Shown here: positions 7,509 through 15,936 of the stretch, piece after piece
Layout: each line of letters starts with the position of its first letter
Position numbering within the stretch: position 1 is the first letter of the stretch
Source: Aquipseudomonas alcaligenes
Lineage (GTDB): Bacteria > Pseudomonadota > Gammaproteobacteria > Pseudomonadales > Pseudomonadaceae
Length of the DNA stretch: 64,000 nt
Reading direction: 5' to 3'
Assembly: GCF_003205495.1 (NCBI RefSeq)
Contig: NZ_QJRX01000008.1
Span: forward strand, 124,001 to 188,000
Position numbers and translations under genes: made by a program
The notes under the pieces: generated by a model
Seen by the model: only the letters and a program-made list of their open reading frames with translations
Told to the model about the DNA's origin: nothing
Database searches by the model: none

Positions 7509-9098
7509 CTATCGGCGCAGGACCAGTGCCAGGCCGGCGCCCAGGCTGAGCCAGGCGGCCCAGGCCGCCGGGGCCAGCGCCAGGCCCTGGCTGACCCCTC
7601 CGGCGACCAGCGCCGCGCCGAGCAGGCGCAGCGGCCAGGCAGAGCCTCGCGGCGCGGCGGCGGGGGCCTCGGTGCGCGGCTGGTTGAGACGCTCCAGGGT
7701 GTCGCGGGCCATCTGCGACAGGTGCGGCACCTGCTCGGCCTGCTGCTGCAGGTTGCGCAGCAGGTGCAGGGGGCTGACGCGCTCGCGCATCCAGCGCTCG
7801 AGGAAGGGCTGCGCGGTGCTCCACAGGTCCAGGTCCGGGTACAGCTGGCGTCCGAGGCCCTCGATATTGAGCAGGGTCTTCTGCAGCAGCACCAGCTGCG
7901 GCTGCACTTCCATGTTGAAGCGGCGCGCGGTCTGGAACAGGCGCAGCAGCAGCTGGCCGAAGGAGATGTCCTTCAGCGGCTTCTCGAAGATCGGTTCGCA
8001 CACGGTACGGATGGCCGCCTCGAACTCGTTGACCTTGGTTTCCGCCGGCACCCAGCCGGAGTCGATGTGCAGCTGCGCCACCTTGCGGTAGTCGCGCTTG
8101 AAGAAGGCGATCAGGTTGCGCGCCAGGTAGTCCTGGTCCTCGGGGGTGAGGCTGCCGACGATGCCGCAGTCGATGGCGATGTACTGCGGGCTCCAGGGCG
8201 TGCGGGTGGCGACGAAGATGTTGCCGGGGTGCATGTCGGCGTGGAAGAAGCTGTCGCGGAACACCTGGGTGAAGAAGATCTCCACGCCGCGCTCGGCCAG
8301 CAGTTTCATGTTGGTGCGCTGGTCCGCCAGGGTCGCCAGGTCGGTCACCGGCACGCCGTAGATGCGTTCCATCACCAGCACCTTGGGCCGGCACCAGTCC
8401 CAGTACACCTGAGGTACGTAGAGCAGCGGCGAGTCGGCGAAGTTGCGCCGCAGCTGGCTGGCGTTGGCCGCCTCGCGCATCAGGTCGAGCTCGTCGAAGA
8501 TGGTCTTCTCGTAGTCAGACACCACTTCCACCGGGCGCAGGCGGCGCGCATCGGCCGAGGCCTTCTCGGCGATGCGCGCGGCGAGGAACAGCCAGGCCAG
8601 GTCGGAGCGGATGATCGGCCGCAGGTTGGGGCGGATCACCTTGACCACCACGTCCTCGCCGCTCTTCAGCTGCGCGGCATGTACCTGGGCGATGGAGGCC
8701 GAGGCCAGCGGCTGCACGTCGAAGCGGGCGAAGACCTCGCCGACCTTGGCGCCCAGCTGCTCCTCGATGCGCGCCACGGCGTGCTCGGGGTCGAACGGCG
8801 GCACCTGGTCCTGCAGGCGCGCCAGCTCGTCGGCGACGTCCGGCGGCAGCAGGTCGCGGCGGGTGGACAGCAGCTGGCCGAACTTGATAAAGATCGGGCC
8901 GAGGTCTTCCAGGGCCAGGCGCAGCGCCTCGCCGCGGCTCAGTTCCTGTTGGCCGCGCGGCAGCCAGCGCCAGGGCAGGGCGAAGCGCAGGGCGCGCATC
9001 CAGGTGGGCAGTGGCAGGGTCAGCAGCAGGTCGTCCAGGCGGTAGCGGATGACCACGCGCAGGATGCGCAGCAGGCGGCGGGTGGCGAGCAGGCTCAT
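7509..9098 (-). CDS. ubiB: Ubiquinone biosynthesis kinase-like protein UbiB
   Basis: A 529-residue atypical ABC1/ADCK-type protein required for coenzyme Q synthesis, probably an ATPase acting on the membrane-bound Ubi complex. It has the family-specific [16 protein letters not shown] (KxGQ) motif near residue 75, an Ala-rich loop [13 protein letters not shown], the catalytic-loop-like [11 protein letters not shown], and two hydrophobic helices at the C-terminus that anchor it to the membrane. It overlaps ubiJ by four bases as the third gene of ubiE-ubiJ-ubiB. Confidence 0.96.
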   Translation of the reverse strand: MSLLATRRLLRILRVVIRYRLDDLLLTLPLPTWMRALRFALPWRWLPRGQQELSRGEALRLALEDLGPIFIKFGQLLSTRRDLLPPDVADELARLQDQVPPFDPEHAVARIEEQLGAKVGEVFARFDVQPLASASIAQVHAAQLKSGEDVVVKVIRPNLRPIIRSDLAWLFLAARIAEKASADARRLRPVEVVSDYEKTIFDELDLMREAANASQLRRNFADSPLLYVPQVYWDWCRPKVLVMERIYGVPVTDLATLADQRTNMKLLAERGVEIFFTQVFRDSFFHADMHPGNIFVATRTPWSPQYIAIDCGIVGSLTPEDQDYLARNLIAFFKRDYRKVAQLHIDSGWVPAETKVNEFEAAIRTVCEPIFEKPLKDISFGQLLLRLFQTARRFNMEVQPQLVLLQKTLLNIEGLGRQLYPDLDLWSTAQPFLERWMRERVSPLHLLRNLQQQAEQVPHLSQMARDTLERLNQPRTEAPAAAPRGSAWPLRLLGAALVAGGVSQGLALAPAAWAAWLSLGAGLALVLRR

Positions 9099-9709
9099 GA
9101 GTTCTTGTGCAGATTCCGGGCGAGGCGGTCGATGCGCGCGTCGAGGCGATCGAGGGCCAGCTTGAGGTCGTCCAGTTCATCGAAGCGGGCCTGGGCTTCG
9201 CGTTCGCCGACCAGGCTGCGCGATTCCTCGGCCAGGTAGTCGGCCAGGGTCTGGCGCAGGCTGTCGAGGCTCTCGCCGGCCCAGTTCACGCGGCTGCGCA
9301 GGTGGCCGGCGAGCAGCTGGCTGCCGACCGGGCCGAGCCAGCGCGACAGTTCGTATTCCCAGTCCAGCTCCAGGTCCTGGAGGATGCCGGCCAGCTCCAG
9401 CAGCGCGGCGCTGTCGCCGCTCAGGCTGACTTCCGGGCGGTGCAGGATGGCGGTCTTGTCCTTGGCCAGGGCCAGCTTGAGCAGGCTGCTGGCGGGCGCG
9501 CTGAGCACGCAGTCGGCGCCGTCCCAGTGGCTGGCCAGTTGCAGGCCCTCGGCGCCGGGGAGGATGAACAGCTTGAGCGCGGGGCTCTGGCAGTCGACCT
9601 CGATCAGCTTGCCTTCCAGCCGGGCCAGGCGCGGCAGCGCGGTGCTGTCCATGGCCAGCACGCGGTTGAGGCCGAGCTCAACGCCCGCCAGCAGCGCCTG
9701 GGTCAGCAT
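9095..9709 (-). CDS. ubiJ: Ubiquinone biosynthesis accessory factor UbiJ
   Basis: A 204-residue protein with an N-terminal SCP2 sterol-carrier-like domain (about 15-115) and a C-terminal helical, coiled-coil part ending in [19 protein letters not shown]. UbiJ binds lipid intermediates and organises the soluble Ubi complex with UbiK. Its place between ubiE and ubiB is the standard order. Its ATG shares one base with the ubiE stop (TGATG). Confidence 0.93.
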   Translation of the reverse strand: MLTQALLAGVELGLNRVLAMDSTALPRLARLEGKLIEVDCQSPALKLFILPGAEGLQLASHWDGADCVLSAPASSLLKLALAKDKTAILHRPEVSLSGDSAALLELAGILQDLELDWEYELSRWLGPVGSQLLAGHLRSRVNWAGESLDSLRQTLADYLAEESRSLVGEREAQARFDELDDLKLALDRLDARIDRLARNLHKNS

Positions 9710-10479
9710 CAGGGCTTGATACCGCGGTGCAGGGCGACGATGCCGCCGGTCATGTTGTGGTAGGTGACGCGCTCGAAGCCGGCCTCGACCATCATCGCCT
9801 TGAGGGTTTCCTGGTCCGGGTGCATGCGGATCGACTCGGCCAGGTAGCGGTAGCTGTCGGCGTCGTTGGTGATCAGCTTGCCGGCCAGCGGCATGAAGCT
9901 GAACGAGTAGGTGTCGTAGGCCTTGGCCAGCAGCGGGTTGCCCGGCTTGGAGAATTCCAGCACCAGCAGGCGGCCGCCCGGCTTGAGCACGCGCAGCATG
10001 GAGCGCAGGGCGTTCTCCTTGCGGGTCACGTTGCGCAGGCCGAAGGCAATGGTCACCACGTCGAAATGATTGTCCGGGAAGGGCAGTGCCTCGGCATCGG
10101 CCTGGACGAACTGCACGTTGCCGGCCACGCCCTTGTCCAGCAGGCGGTCGCGGCCGACCTTGAGCATGGAGTCGTTGATGTCGGCCAGCACCACTTCACC
10201 GCTCGGACCGACCAGGCTGGAGAACTTGCGGGTGAGGTCACCGGTGCCGCCGGCGATGTCCAGCACGCGGTTGCCCGGGCGCACGCCGGACAGCTCGATG
10301 GTGAAGCGCTTCCACAGGCGGTGCAGGCCACCGGAGAGCACGTCGTTCATCAGGTCGTACTTGGCCGCCACCGAGTGGAAGACTTCGGCGACCTTCTCCG
10401 CCTTCTGGCTTTCCGGGACGTCCTGGAAGCCGAAGTGGGTGGTCTTTTCCTGCTCTGGGGCCTTGCGCGGGTCGTTCAT
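9709..10479 (-). CDS. ubiE: Ubiquinone/menaquinone C-methyltransferase
   Basis: A 256-residue SAM-dependent enzyme that methylates the C2 position of the benzoquinone ring (and demethylmenaquinone where present). The UbiE signatures are [19 protein letters not shown], the SAM-binding [15 protein letters not shown], and [20 protein letters not shown]. The length is normal. It starts the ubiE-ubiJ-ubiB operon and is divergent from the PHA-granule-associated gene at 10594. Confidence 0.97.
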   Translation of the reverse strand: MNDPRKAPEQEKTTHFGFQDVPESQKAEKVAEVFHSVAAKYDLMNDVLSGGLHRLWKRFTIELSGVRPGNRVLDIAGGTGDLTRKFSSLVGPSGEVVLADINDSMLKVGRDRLLDKGVAGNVQFVQADAEALPFPDNHFDVVTIAFGLRNVTRKENALRSMLRVLKPGGRLLVLEFSKPGNPLLAKAYDTYSFSFMPLAGKLITNDADSYRYLAESIRMHPDQETLKAMMVEAGFERVTYHNMTGGIVALHRGIKP

Positions 10480-10593
10480 GTCGCGTCACCTGAATCGAAG
10501 TGGCGGCCATTCTAAACCCCCTGCCAGCCTTTGTCTTGGCGCCGGGTGGAGCTGTTATAGTCGCGTGACACCAGGTCGCAGCAGGAGTCGCGC

Positions 10594-10872
10594 ATGTCTC
10601 GCATCACCGTCGAACGTTCCCATTCCCTCGGCCTTGCCGCCGCCCGCGAGAAGGCCGAGGCGCTGGCCCGGCGCCTGGCCAGCGAGTATGACGTGAAGTA
10701 CCGCTGGAACGGCGACACCCTGGAGTTCAAGCGCAGCGGCGCCGACGGGCATATCGACGTGGCCGCCGACAGTGTGCGCGTAGAACTCAAACTGGGCCTG
10801 CTGCTGTCGGCACTGGGCGGCACCATCCGGCGCGAGATCGAGGAGACGCTCGACAAGCACCTGCAGGCCTAG
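10594..10872 (+). CDS. Polyhydroxyalkanoic acid system protein (PHA_gran_rgn family)
   Basis: A 92-residue soluble protein of the PHA_gran_rgn family. It contains ITVERSHSLGLAAAREKAEAL at its N-terminus and ends with an amphipathic helix (GGTIRREIEETLDKHL). Family members sit next to pha loci in pseudomonads, but their activity is not established. CAGGAG precedes the start. It is upstream of phaI-phaF on the same strand, about 210 bases away. Confidence 0.85.
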   Translation: MSRITVERSHSLGLAAAREKAEALARRLASEYDVKYRWNGDTLEFKRSGADGHIDVAADSVRVELKLGLLLSALGGTIRREIEETLDKHLQA

Positions 10873-11002
10873 AGTGCTGGCTCTGCCGGTGCTCGGATTG
10901 TCGGCTGCCTCAGGTCATGGCGCGGAGCGGCAAGGCCGGATGGCACTACCGGGACGCCTGCGCAGTGCGATAGTTTTTTCGCAACAGCGCACTAGTATGT
11001 GA

Positions 11003-11010
11003 TTTCTAAT
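11003..11010 (+). promoter_or_regulatory. TTTCTAAT motif in the phaI upstream region
   Basis: The octamer TTTCTAAT lies 72 bases before the phaI start and recurs on the coding strand upstream of phaC1 (17847-17854, minus). An inverted repeat, AGTGCG at 10964-10969 and CGCACT at 10988-10993, lies just upstream. Both promoters are known targets of the activator PhaD in pseudomonads, so this is a possible part of its site. No binding-site consensus could be checked; the match may be chance in this AT-richer stretch. Confidence 0.25.
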
Positions 11011-11081
11011 TTTTCCCTCTACCTTGCGCTCAAGTCCCGCGAAGGGACGAACCTTCCACCACATTGAGCGTGAGGTGCACC

Positions 11082-11528
11082 ATGGCCACTAAAGTCGCCG
11101 TTAAGAAGAAAGTCGAAGCTGTCGAAAGCAAAGTCACCGTTCTGACCGACGTGAAGGCCTACGCCCGCAAGGTCTGGCTGGCCGGCCTGGGTGCCTATGC
11201 CAAGGCCGGTGCCGAAGGCGCCGACTACTTCAAGGAGCTGGTCAAGGCCGGCGAAGGCGTCGAGAAGCAGGGCAAGAAGCTGGTGAGCGAGCAGGTCGAT
11301 GCCGCCAACAGCCAGATCGAATCGCAGCTCAAGAGCGTCAAGAGCAGCGTCTCCGAAGTCAAAGGCAAGGTCGAGGTGCAGTTCGACAAGATCGAGAAGG
11401 CCTTCGACAACCGCGTCGCCAGCGCACTGAACCGCCTGGGTATTCCCTCCAAGCAGGATGTTGAGGCACTCTCTGCTAAGCTGGACGAGTTGAATGCTTT
11501 GCTTGAGCGAGTGGCGCGTACCCAATAA
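11082..11528 (+). CDS. phaI: PHA-granule phasin PhaI
   Basis: A 148-residue phasin that coats medium-chain-length PHA granules. After a Lys/Val-rich start (MATKVAVKKKVEAVESK) it has the phasin core VKAYARKVWLAGLGAYAKAGAEG and a long amphipathic helix ending in a heptad-like segment (AKLDELNALLERVA), likely a coiled coil. The core is nearly repeated in PhaF. The start has GAGG upstream. It is followed ten bases later by phaF in a two-gene operon. Confidence 0.95.
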   Translation: MATKVAVKKKVEAVESKVTVLTDVKAYARKVWLAGLGAYAKAGAEGADYFKELVKAGEGVEKQGKKLVSEQVDAANSQIESQLKSVKSSVSEVKGKVEVQFDKIEKAFDNRVASALNRLGIPSKQDVEALSAKLDELNALLERVARTQ

Positions 11529-11538
11529 GGAGAGCAGG

Positions 11539-12327
11539 ATGGCTGTTAAGAAAACTACCGCAGCAAAACCGGCGGCAAAACCGGCAGCGAAGAAGCCGGT
11601 TGCCAAAAAGGAAAGCAACTCCTGGATCGGTGAGGTCGAGAAGTACTCGCGCCAGATCTGGCTGGCCGGCCTCGGTGCCTATTCCAAGATCAGTAAGGAC
11701 GGCAACAAGCTGTTCGACGGCCTGGTCAAGGACGGCGAGAAGGCCGAGAAGAAGGCCAAGAGCGAAGTCGACAAGCAGCTCGACGTGGTCAAGTCCAGCG
11801 TCGGTTCCACCGTCGGCACTGCCAAGTCCAAGGTCGATGAGGTCAAGGACAAGGCCCTGGGCAAGTGGAACGAGCTGGAAGAGGCCTTCGACAAGCGCCT
11901 GAACAGTGCCATCTCCCGTCTGGGCGTGCCCAGCCGCAACGAGGTGAAGGCGCTGCAGACCAAGGTCGACAGCCTGACCAAGCAGATCGAGAAACTCACC
12001 GGTGTATCGGTGAAGTCGGTCGCCAAGCCTGCGGCTAAACCGGCTGCCAAGCCGGCTGCCAAGGCTGCCGCGAAACCCGCTGCGAAGCCTGCCGCCAAGC
12101 CGGCTGCCAAAGCTGCGGCCAAACCCGCAGTGAAGGCAGCGGCCAAGCCTGCTGCCAAACCGGCTGCCAAGCCCGTTGCGGCCAAGCCGGCGGCTGCCAA
12201 GAAGCCGGTGGTGAAGAAGCCCGCTGCGCCGAAGCCGGCCGCTGCCAAGCCTGCCGCCCCGGCGCCGGCTCCGGCAGCTGCCCCGGCTCCGGTCGCCGCT
12301 CCGGCAACCCCCGCCACCCCGTCCTGA
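11539..12327 (+). CDS. phaF: PHA-granule phasin and nucleoid-associated protein PhaF
   Basis: A 262-residue two-domain protein. Residues about 35-155 form the phasin domain (YSRQIWLAGLGAYSKISKDG, homologous to PhaI) with a leucine-zipper-like helix. Residues about 160-262 are a histone-H1-like tail of AAKPAAKP-type repeats, which binds DNA and links granules to the nucleoid for even segregation; a shorter K/A/P stretch also sits near the N-terminus. AAGGAGAG precedes the ATG. A strong hairpin terminator follows. Confidence 0.96.
   Translation: MAVKKTTAAKPAAKPAAKKPVAKKESNSWIGEVEKYSRQIWLAGLGAYSKISKDGNKLFDGLVKDGEKAEKKAKSEVDKQLDVVKSSVGSTVGTAKSKVDEVKDKALGKWNELEEAFDKRLNSAISRLGVPSRNEVKALQTKVDSLTKQIEKLTGVSVKSVAKPAAKPAAKPAAKAAAKPAAKPAAKPAAKAAAKPAVKAAAKPAAKPAAKPVAAKPAAAKKPVVKKPAAPKPAAAKPAAPAPAPAAAPAPVAAPATPATPS
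12022..12200 (+). repeat. Degenerate AAKP codon repeats in phaF
   Basis: About 180 bases of imperfect tandem units of roughly 12 bases (variants of AAGCCGGCTGCC) encode the Lys-Ala-Pro tail of PhaF. Codon choice varies between units, so it is protein-level repetition and not a clean DNA minisatellite. Copy number in such tails differs between strains through recombination. Confidence 0.8.
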
Positions 12328-12346
12328 TTTTCTCAGGATGTACAAG

Positions 12347-12370
12347 CGCCCGGCCCAGTGCCGGGCGTTT
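12347..12370. terminator. Bidirectional terminator between phaF and phaD
   Basis: A perfect eight-base stem, CGCCCGGC at 12347-12354 with GCCGGGCG at 12360-12367, has a five-base loop and is followed by TTTGCATTT. It lies between the convergent phaF and phaD genes, 20 bases after the phaF stop, and can serve both. Confidence 0.75.
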
Positions 12371-12375
12371 GCATT

Positions 12376-12990
12376 TCAGGCTTCCAGATAGCGCTGCGCG
12401 AGTCGCTCGGCGGCGTGACGCGGCGCGTCGGTGAGGTGTGGGGCGACCAGCATCATCACCTGGAACACCACCAGGCGCACTTCGCCGTCGGCGCCGAGGA
12501 TGCGCTGGTAGTCGAGGGAGAACAGCAGGGTCAGGGTGATTTGCTCCACCAACTGGCCGAGGGCCTGGGTGTCGCTGCGCAGCTGGCCATGGGCCTTGAG
12601 TCGCGCCAGCAGGCTGGCCAGGGTGCGCTTGAGCTGATTGAGCCACAGGCGGATGCCGCGGGCCAGCTTGGGCAGGCGCCCGGCCAGGTTGGACAGGTCC
12701 TGGAACAGGAAGCGGTACTGGGCCAGACGCTCGACGATCAGGTGCAGGAACAGCCAGTAATCCTCGACACCCAGCTCAGCATCCTCGGGCGGATCGAGCA
12801 GCGGCGCCAGGTCGCTCTGGAAGCGTTCGAACAGCTCGAGGATCAGCGGTTCCTTGCCGTGGAAGTGGTAGTAGAGGTTGCCCGGGCTGATGCCCATTTC
12901 GGTGGCGATTTCGAGGGTGGAGACGTTGGGCTCGCCCTGCTGGTTGAACAGCAGCAGGGCGCATTCGAGGATGCGGTCGCGGGTCTTCAT
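12376..12990 (-). CDS. phaD: TetR-type PHA regulator PhaD
   Basis: A 204-residue TetR-family protein. The N-terminal helix-turn-helix spans MKTRDRILECALLLFNQQGE to MGISPGNLYYHFHGKEPLI; the rest is a helical ligand-binding domain. In pseudomonads PhaD acts as an activator of the phaC1 and phaI promoters in response to a fatty-acid-derived CoA ester. The start at 12990 is the family start; the frame is open upstream but shows no similarity there. It is the last gene of phaC1ZC2D. Confidence 0.93.
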   Translation of the reverse strand: MKTRDRILECALLLFNQQGEPNVSTLEIATEMGISPGNLYYHFHGKEPLILELFERFQSDLAPLLDPPEDAELGVEDYWLFLHLIVERLAQYRFLFQDLSNLAGRLPKLARGIRLWLNQLKRTLASLLARLKAHGQLRSDTQALGQLVEQITLTLLFSLDYQRILGADGEVRLVVFQVMMLVAPHLTDAPRHAAERLAQRYLEA

Positions 12991-13068
12991 TCCATGATCT
13001 TGTGGTGGCCGCCGGAGTGCCGACGATAACCGGCCAGGCACCCGTCCGGCCAGCGCCGAGTGCCGCTT

Positions 13069-14751
13069 TCAGCGCACATGCACATAGGTGCCGGGGGCCG
13101 ACTCCATCGCCGGGTGCTTGTTGCCGCCGACGCTGAACACGGTTTCGCGCAGCTCGCCCGAGCGCTGTTGGATCCATTCCAGCCACTGCGGCCACCAGCT
13201 GCCCTCCTGCCTTTGCGCATCGTGATACCAGGCACGCGGGTCGCTGGTCAGCTTGGCGGCCTCCAGATAGGTGGCCTTGGGGTTGCCCGGTGGGTTGAGA
13301 ATGCTCTGGATGTGGCCGCTGTTGGACAGCACGAAGCGGCTGTTGCCGCCGAGCAGCAGGGCGGAGCGGTAGACCGCGTCCCAGGGAGTGATGTGGTCGT
13401 TGATGCCAGCCACGCTGAAACTGTCCAGGTTGACCTTGGACAGGTCGATCGGCGTGCCGCAGATCTCCATGCCGCCGGCGCGGGTCAGCGGATTGTGCTT
13501 GAACAGGTCGAGCAGGTCGCCGTGCAGGGCGGCCGGCAGGCGGGTGTTGTCGTTGTTCCAGTAGAGGATGTCGAAGGCTGGCGGTTCCTTGCCCATCAGG
13601 TAGTTGTTGACCCAGTAGTTCCAGATCAGGTCGTTGGGGCGCATCCAGGCGAACACCCGGGCCATGTCGCGGCCATCCAGCACGCCGCTCTGGTAGGAGC
13701 GGCGCTTGGCCGACTCCAGGGTCTGCTCGTCGGCGAACAGCATTGCCGGGCTGTCCACCTGGGCGTCCAGCAGGCTGACCAGATAGGTGGCGCAGCCGAC
13801 CTTGCGCAGCTGGCGCTTGGCCTGCAGGTGGCCCTGCAGGGCGGCGATGGTCAGGCCACCGGCGCAGGCGCCGAGCAGGTTGACCTCCTTGCTGCCGGTG
13901 ATGGCGCGGCATACGTCGGAGGCTTCCTCCACCGCCTGCACGTAGCTGGACAGGCCCCATTCGCGATGCCGTGCGTCCGGGTTGCGCCAGCTGATCATGA
14001 ACACCTGCAGGCCGTTCTTCAGGCAGTACTGGATGAAGCTCTTCTCCGGCGACAGGTCGAAGATGTAGAACTTGTTGATCTGCGGCGGCACCATCAGCAG
14101 CGGGCGTTCGTACTGCTTCTCGCTCATCGGCTTGTAGTGGAGCAGCTCGAACATCTCGCAGCGGTACACCACCGCGCCGGGGGTGACGGCCAGGTTGCGG
14201 CCGACCTCGAAGGCGCGCTTGTCGACCTGCTGCGGCATACCGCTGTTGTGCAGCAGGTCGTCGAACAGCTGGCGCGCACCGCGCAGCACGCTGCTGCCGC
14301 CGCTGTTGAACAGCTCCTTGACCGCCAGCGGGTTGAGCAGGGTGTTGGACGGCGCCAGGGCGTCGTTGAGCAGGGAGAACAGGAAGTGCGCGCGGGTGCG
14401 GTCGTCCGGCGACAGGTCGCTCTCGTCGATCCACGCCTTGAGCTGCTTCTGCCAGGCCAGGTAGGCCTGCAGGCTGCGCCGGTAGAAGGGGTTGAGCTGC
14501 CAGGTCGGGTCGGCGAAGCGGGCGTCCTGCGGATTGGGCCGGTAGGGGGTGTCGCCGAGCATCACGCGGCCCAGCTGCTTGCCGAAGGCCAGCAGGTGGC
14601 GGGTGCTGTGCACCGGCTGGCGCAGCCCCTGGAAGGCCAGGGTGCGCAGGGTGGAGAACAGGTCGCGGCCGCGCAGGCCGACCATCGCACTCTGCGCGTT
14701 CATGAAGTGTGCGGGTACCGGCAGTGATCCCGGTGCAGTCTTGTCACGCAT
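13069..14751 (-). CDS. phaC2: Class II poly(3-hydroxyalkanoate) synthase 2
   Basis: A 560-residue PHA polymerase that joins 3-hydroxyacyl-CoA monomers of medium chain length. The lipase-like box GACAGG places the catalytic cysteine at Cys296; the Asp lies in INDHITPWDAVY and the His in LSNSGHIQSILNPPGNP. PPQINKFYIFDLSPEKS is a family signature. GGAG lies eight bases before the start. It is homologous along its length to PhaC1 in this window. It sits between phaZ and phaD, the usual class II order. Confidence 0.97.
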   Translation of the reverse strand: MRDKTAPGSLPVPAHFMNAQSAMVGLRGRDLFSTLRTLAFQGLRQPVHSTRHLLAFGKQLGRVMLGDTPYRPNPQDARFADPTWQLNPFYRRSLQAYLAWQKQLKAWIDESDLSPDDRTRAHFLFSLLNDALAPSNTLLNPLAVKELFNSGGSSVLRGARQLFDDLLHNSGMPQQVDKRAFEVGRNLAVTPGAVVYRCEMFELLHYKPMSEKQYERPLLMVPPQINKFYIFDLSPEKSFIQYCLKNGLQVFMISWRNPDARHREWGLSSYVQAVEEASDVCRAITGSKEVNLLGACAGGLTIAALQGHLQAKRQLRKVGCATYLVSLLDAQVDSPAMLFADEQTLESAKRRSYQSGVLDGRDMARVFAWMRPNDLIWNYWVNNYLMGKEPPAFDILYWNNDNTRLPAALHGDLLDLFKHNPLTRAGGMEICGTPIDLSKVNLDSFSVAGINDHITPWDAVYRSALLLGGNSRFVLSNSGHIQSILNPPGNPKATYLEAAKLTSDPRAWYHDAQRQEGSWWPQWLEWIQQRSGELRETVFSVGGNKHPAMESAPGTYVHVR

Positions 14752-14908
14752 GGGGCAGGCTCCGTCGTCAAACTGTCATATCCGATGACAGCAAGGCTTG
14801 TACCAAGGCGCGCCGGAGGGCATTCCAGACTGCCGCGCAATAATTCTTCCTTGTCCGGCGGGCCTCGCGTTGGGGCGAGCCTGCCGGAGTAGCACTACAG
14901 TTGTGCGA

Positions 14909-15766
14909 TCAGTGGCTGCGCACGGGCAGCGGCTGCGGGTGCATCACCGCGCGCTGCCGTTCCTCCTGGAGGAACTTCATGATGATAGGCGCCACGGCCT
15001 CGGCGCGGGTCACGAGGAACAGATGACCGTCGTCGATCACGTGAAGTTCCGCGTTGGGGATGCGCCAGGCCAGCAGGCGCATGTTGACCAGCGGGATGAT
15101 CGGGTCATCGTCGCCGGCCAGTACCAGGGTGGGCTGGCGGATGCGGTGCAGCCAGTGGATGCTGGTCCAGCCGAGGCCGGCGAACAGCTGCCAGTAGTAG
15201 CCCATCTTGCCGCCCGAACGCACCTTGCTGGCATGCGAAAGGGCCAGCTTGGGGTCGCGGCGGAAGGCGCCGCCGTAGATGTCCGGGGCGATGTGCACGC
15301 CGTAGGACGGCTGGATGTAGCGCCGCGGGCTGGCCATGCGCCAGAGCACCTTGGGCTTGCCCGGCACCATCACTGCGCCGGCCGAGGTGGCGGCCAGCAC
15401 CAGCTTCTTGCAGCGCTCCGGGTAGTCGTGGGCGAACTGCTGGGCCAGCGCGCCGCCCCAGGACACGCCGATGGCGTTGACCTGGCCATAGTCCAGGTAG
15501 TCGAGCATGCGCGCGGCCAGCTTGGCCAGGCCGGGGAAGCGGTAGGGCGTGCTCGGGGTGGAGGAGCCGCCGACGCCGGGAACGTCGAAGGCGATCACTT
15601 CCAGGTCGGGGTCGAGCGCCGAGACGAAGGGCATCACCAGCTCCAGGTTGGCGCCGATGCCGTTGAAGATCAGCAGCGGCGTCAGGCTGCTGCCGCCGGG
15701 GCGGACCGCGGTGCGGATGGTCTGGCCATCCAGCTCGATGGTACGGAATACGAATGGTTGCGGCAT
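14909..15766 (-). CDS. phaZ: Intracellular medium-chain-length PHA depolymerase
   Basis: A 285-residue alpha/beta hydrolase that mobilises stored polymer by releasing 3-hydroxyalkanoic acids. The catalytic Ser102 lies in GVSWGG, the Asp follows in LVLAGDDDPIIP and the His in VIDDGHLFLVT. These positions match the characterised pseudomonad PhaZ enzymes. It lacks a signal peptide, in keeping with action on cytoplasmic granules. It lies between phaC1 and phaC2, so synthesis and degradation share an operon. Confidence 0.96.
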   Translation of the reverse strand: MPQPFVFRTIELDGQTIRTAVRPGGSSLTPLLIFNGIGANLELVMPFVSALDPDLEVIAFDVPGVGGSSTPSTPYRFPGLAKLAARMLDYLDYGQVNAIGVSWGGALAQQFAHDYPERCKKLVLAATSAGAVMVPGKPKVLWRMASPRRYIQPSYGVHIAPDIYGGAFRRDPKLALSHASKVRSGGKMGYYWQLFAGLGWTSIHWLHRIRQPTLVLAGDDDPIIPLVNMRLLAWRIPNAELHVIDDGHLFLVTRAEAVAPIIMKFLQEERQRAVMHPQPLPVRSH

Positions 15767-15936
15767 GCACTAGGCCCTATACATGGATCAGCGGCGAGCG
15801 GCCTTCCGAGGCGGCTCGCCAGTCTCCCGCCAGGCGGGGCACCGCGGGGCCCGGAGGCCCGCTGCGGCGTGCGGCACATCCGGGTGCCGCGGGCAGTACT
15901 GCGCAAGGTGCAGCATTGTCGGTAGCGCTGTTGTCA

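Noticed and set aside
12022..12200. Repeats in phaF considered as a CRISPR-like or minisatellite array
   Set aside because: The units are contiguous, lack spacers and encode the known AAKP tail of PhaF.
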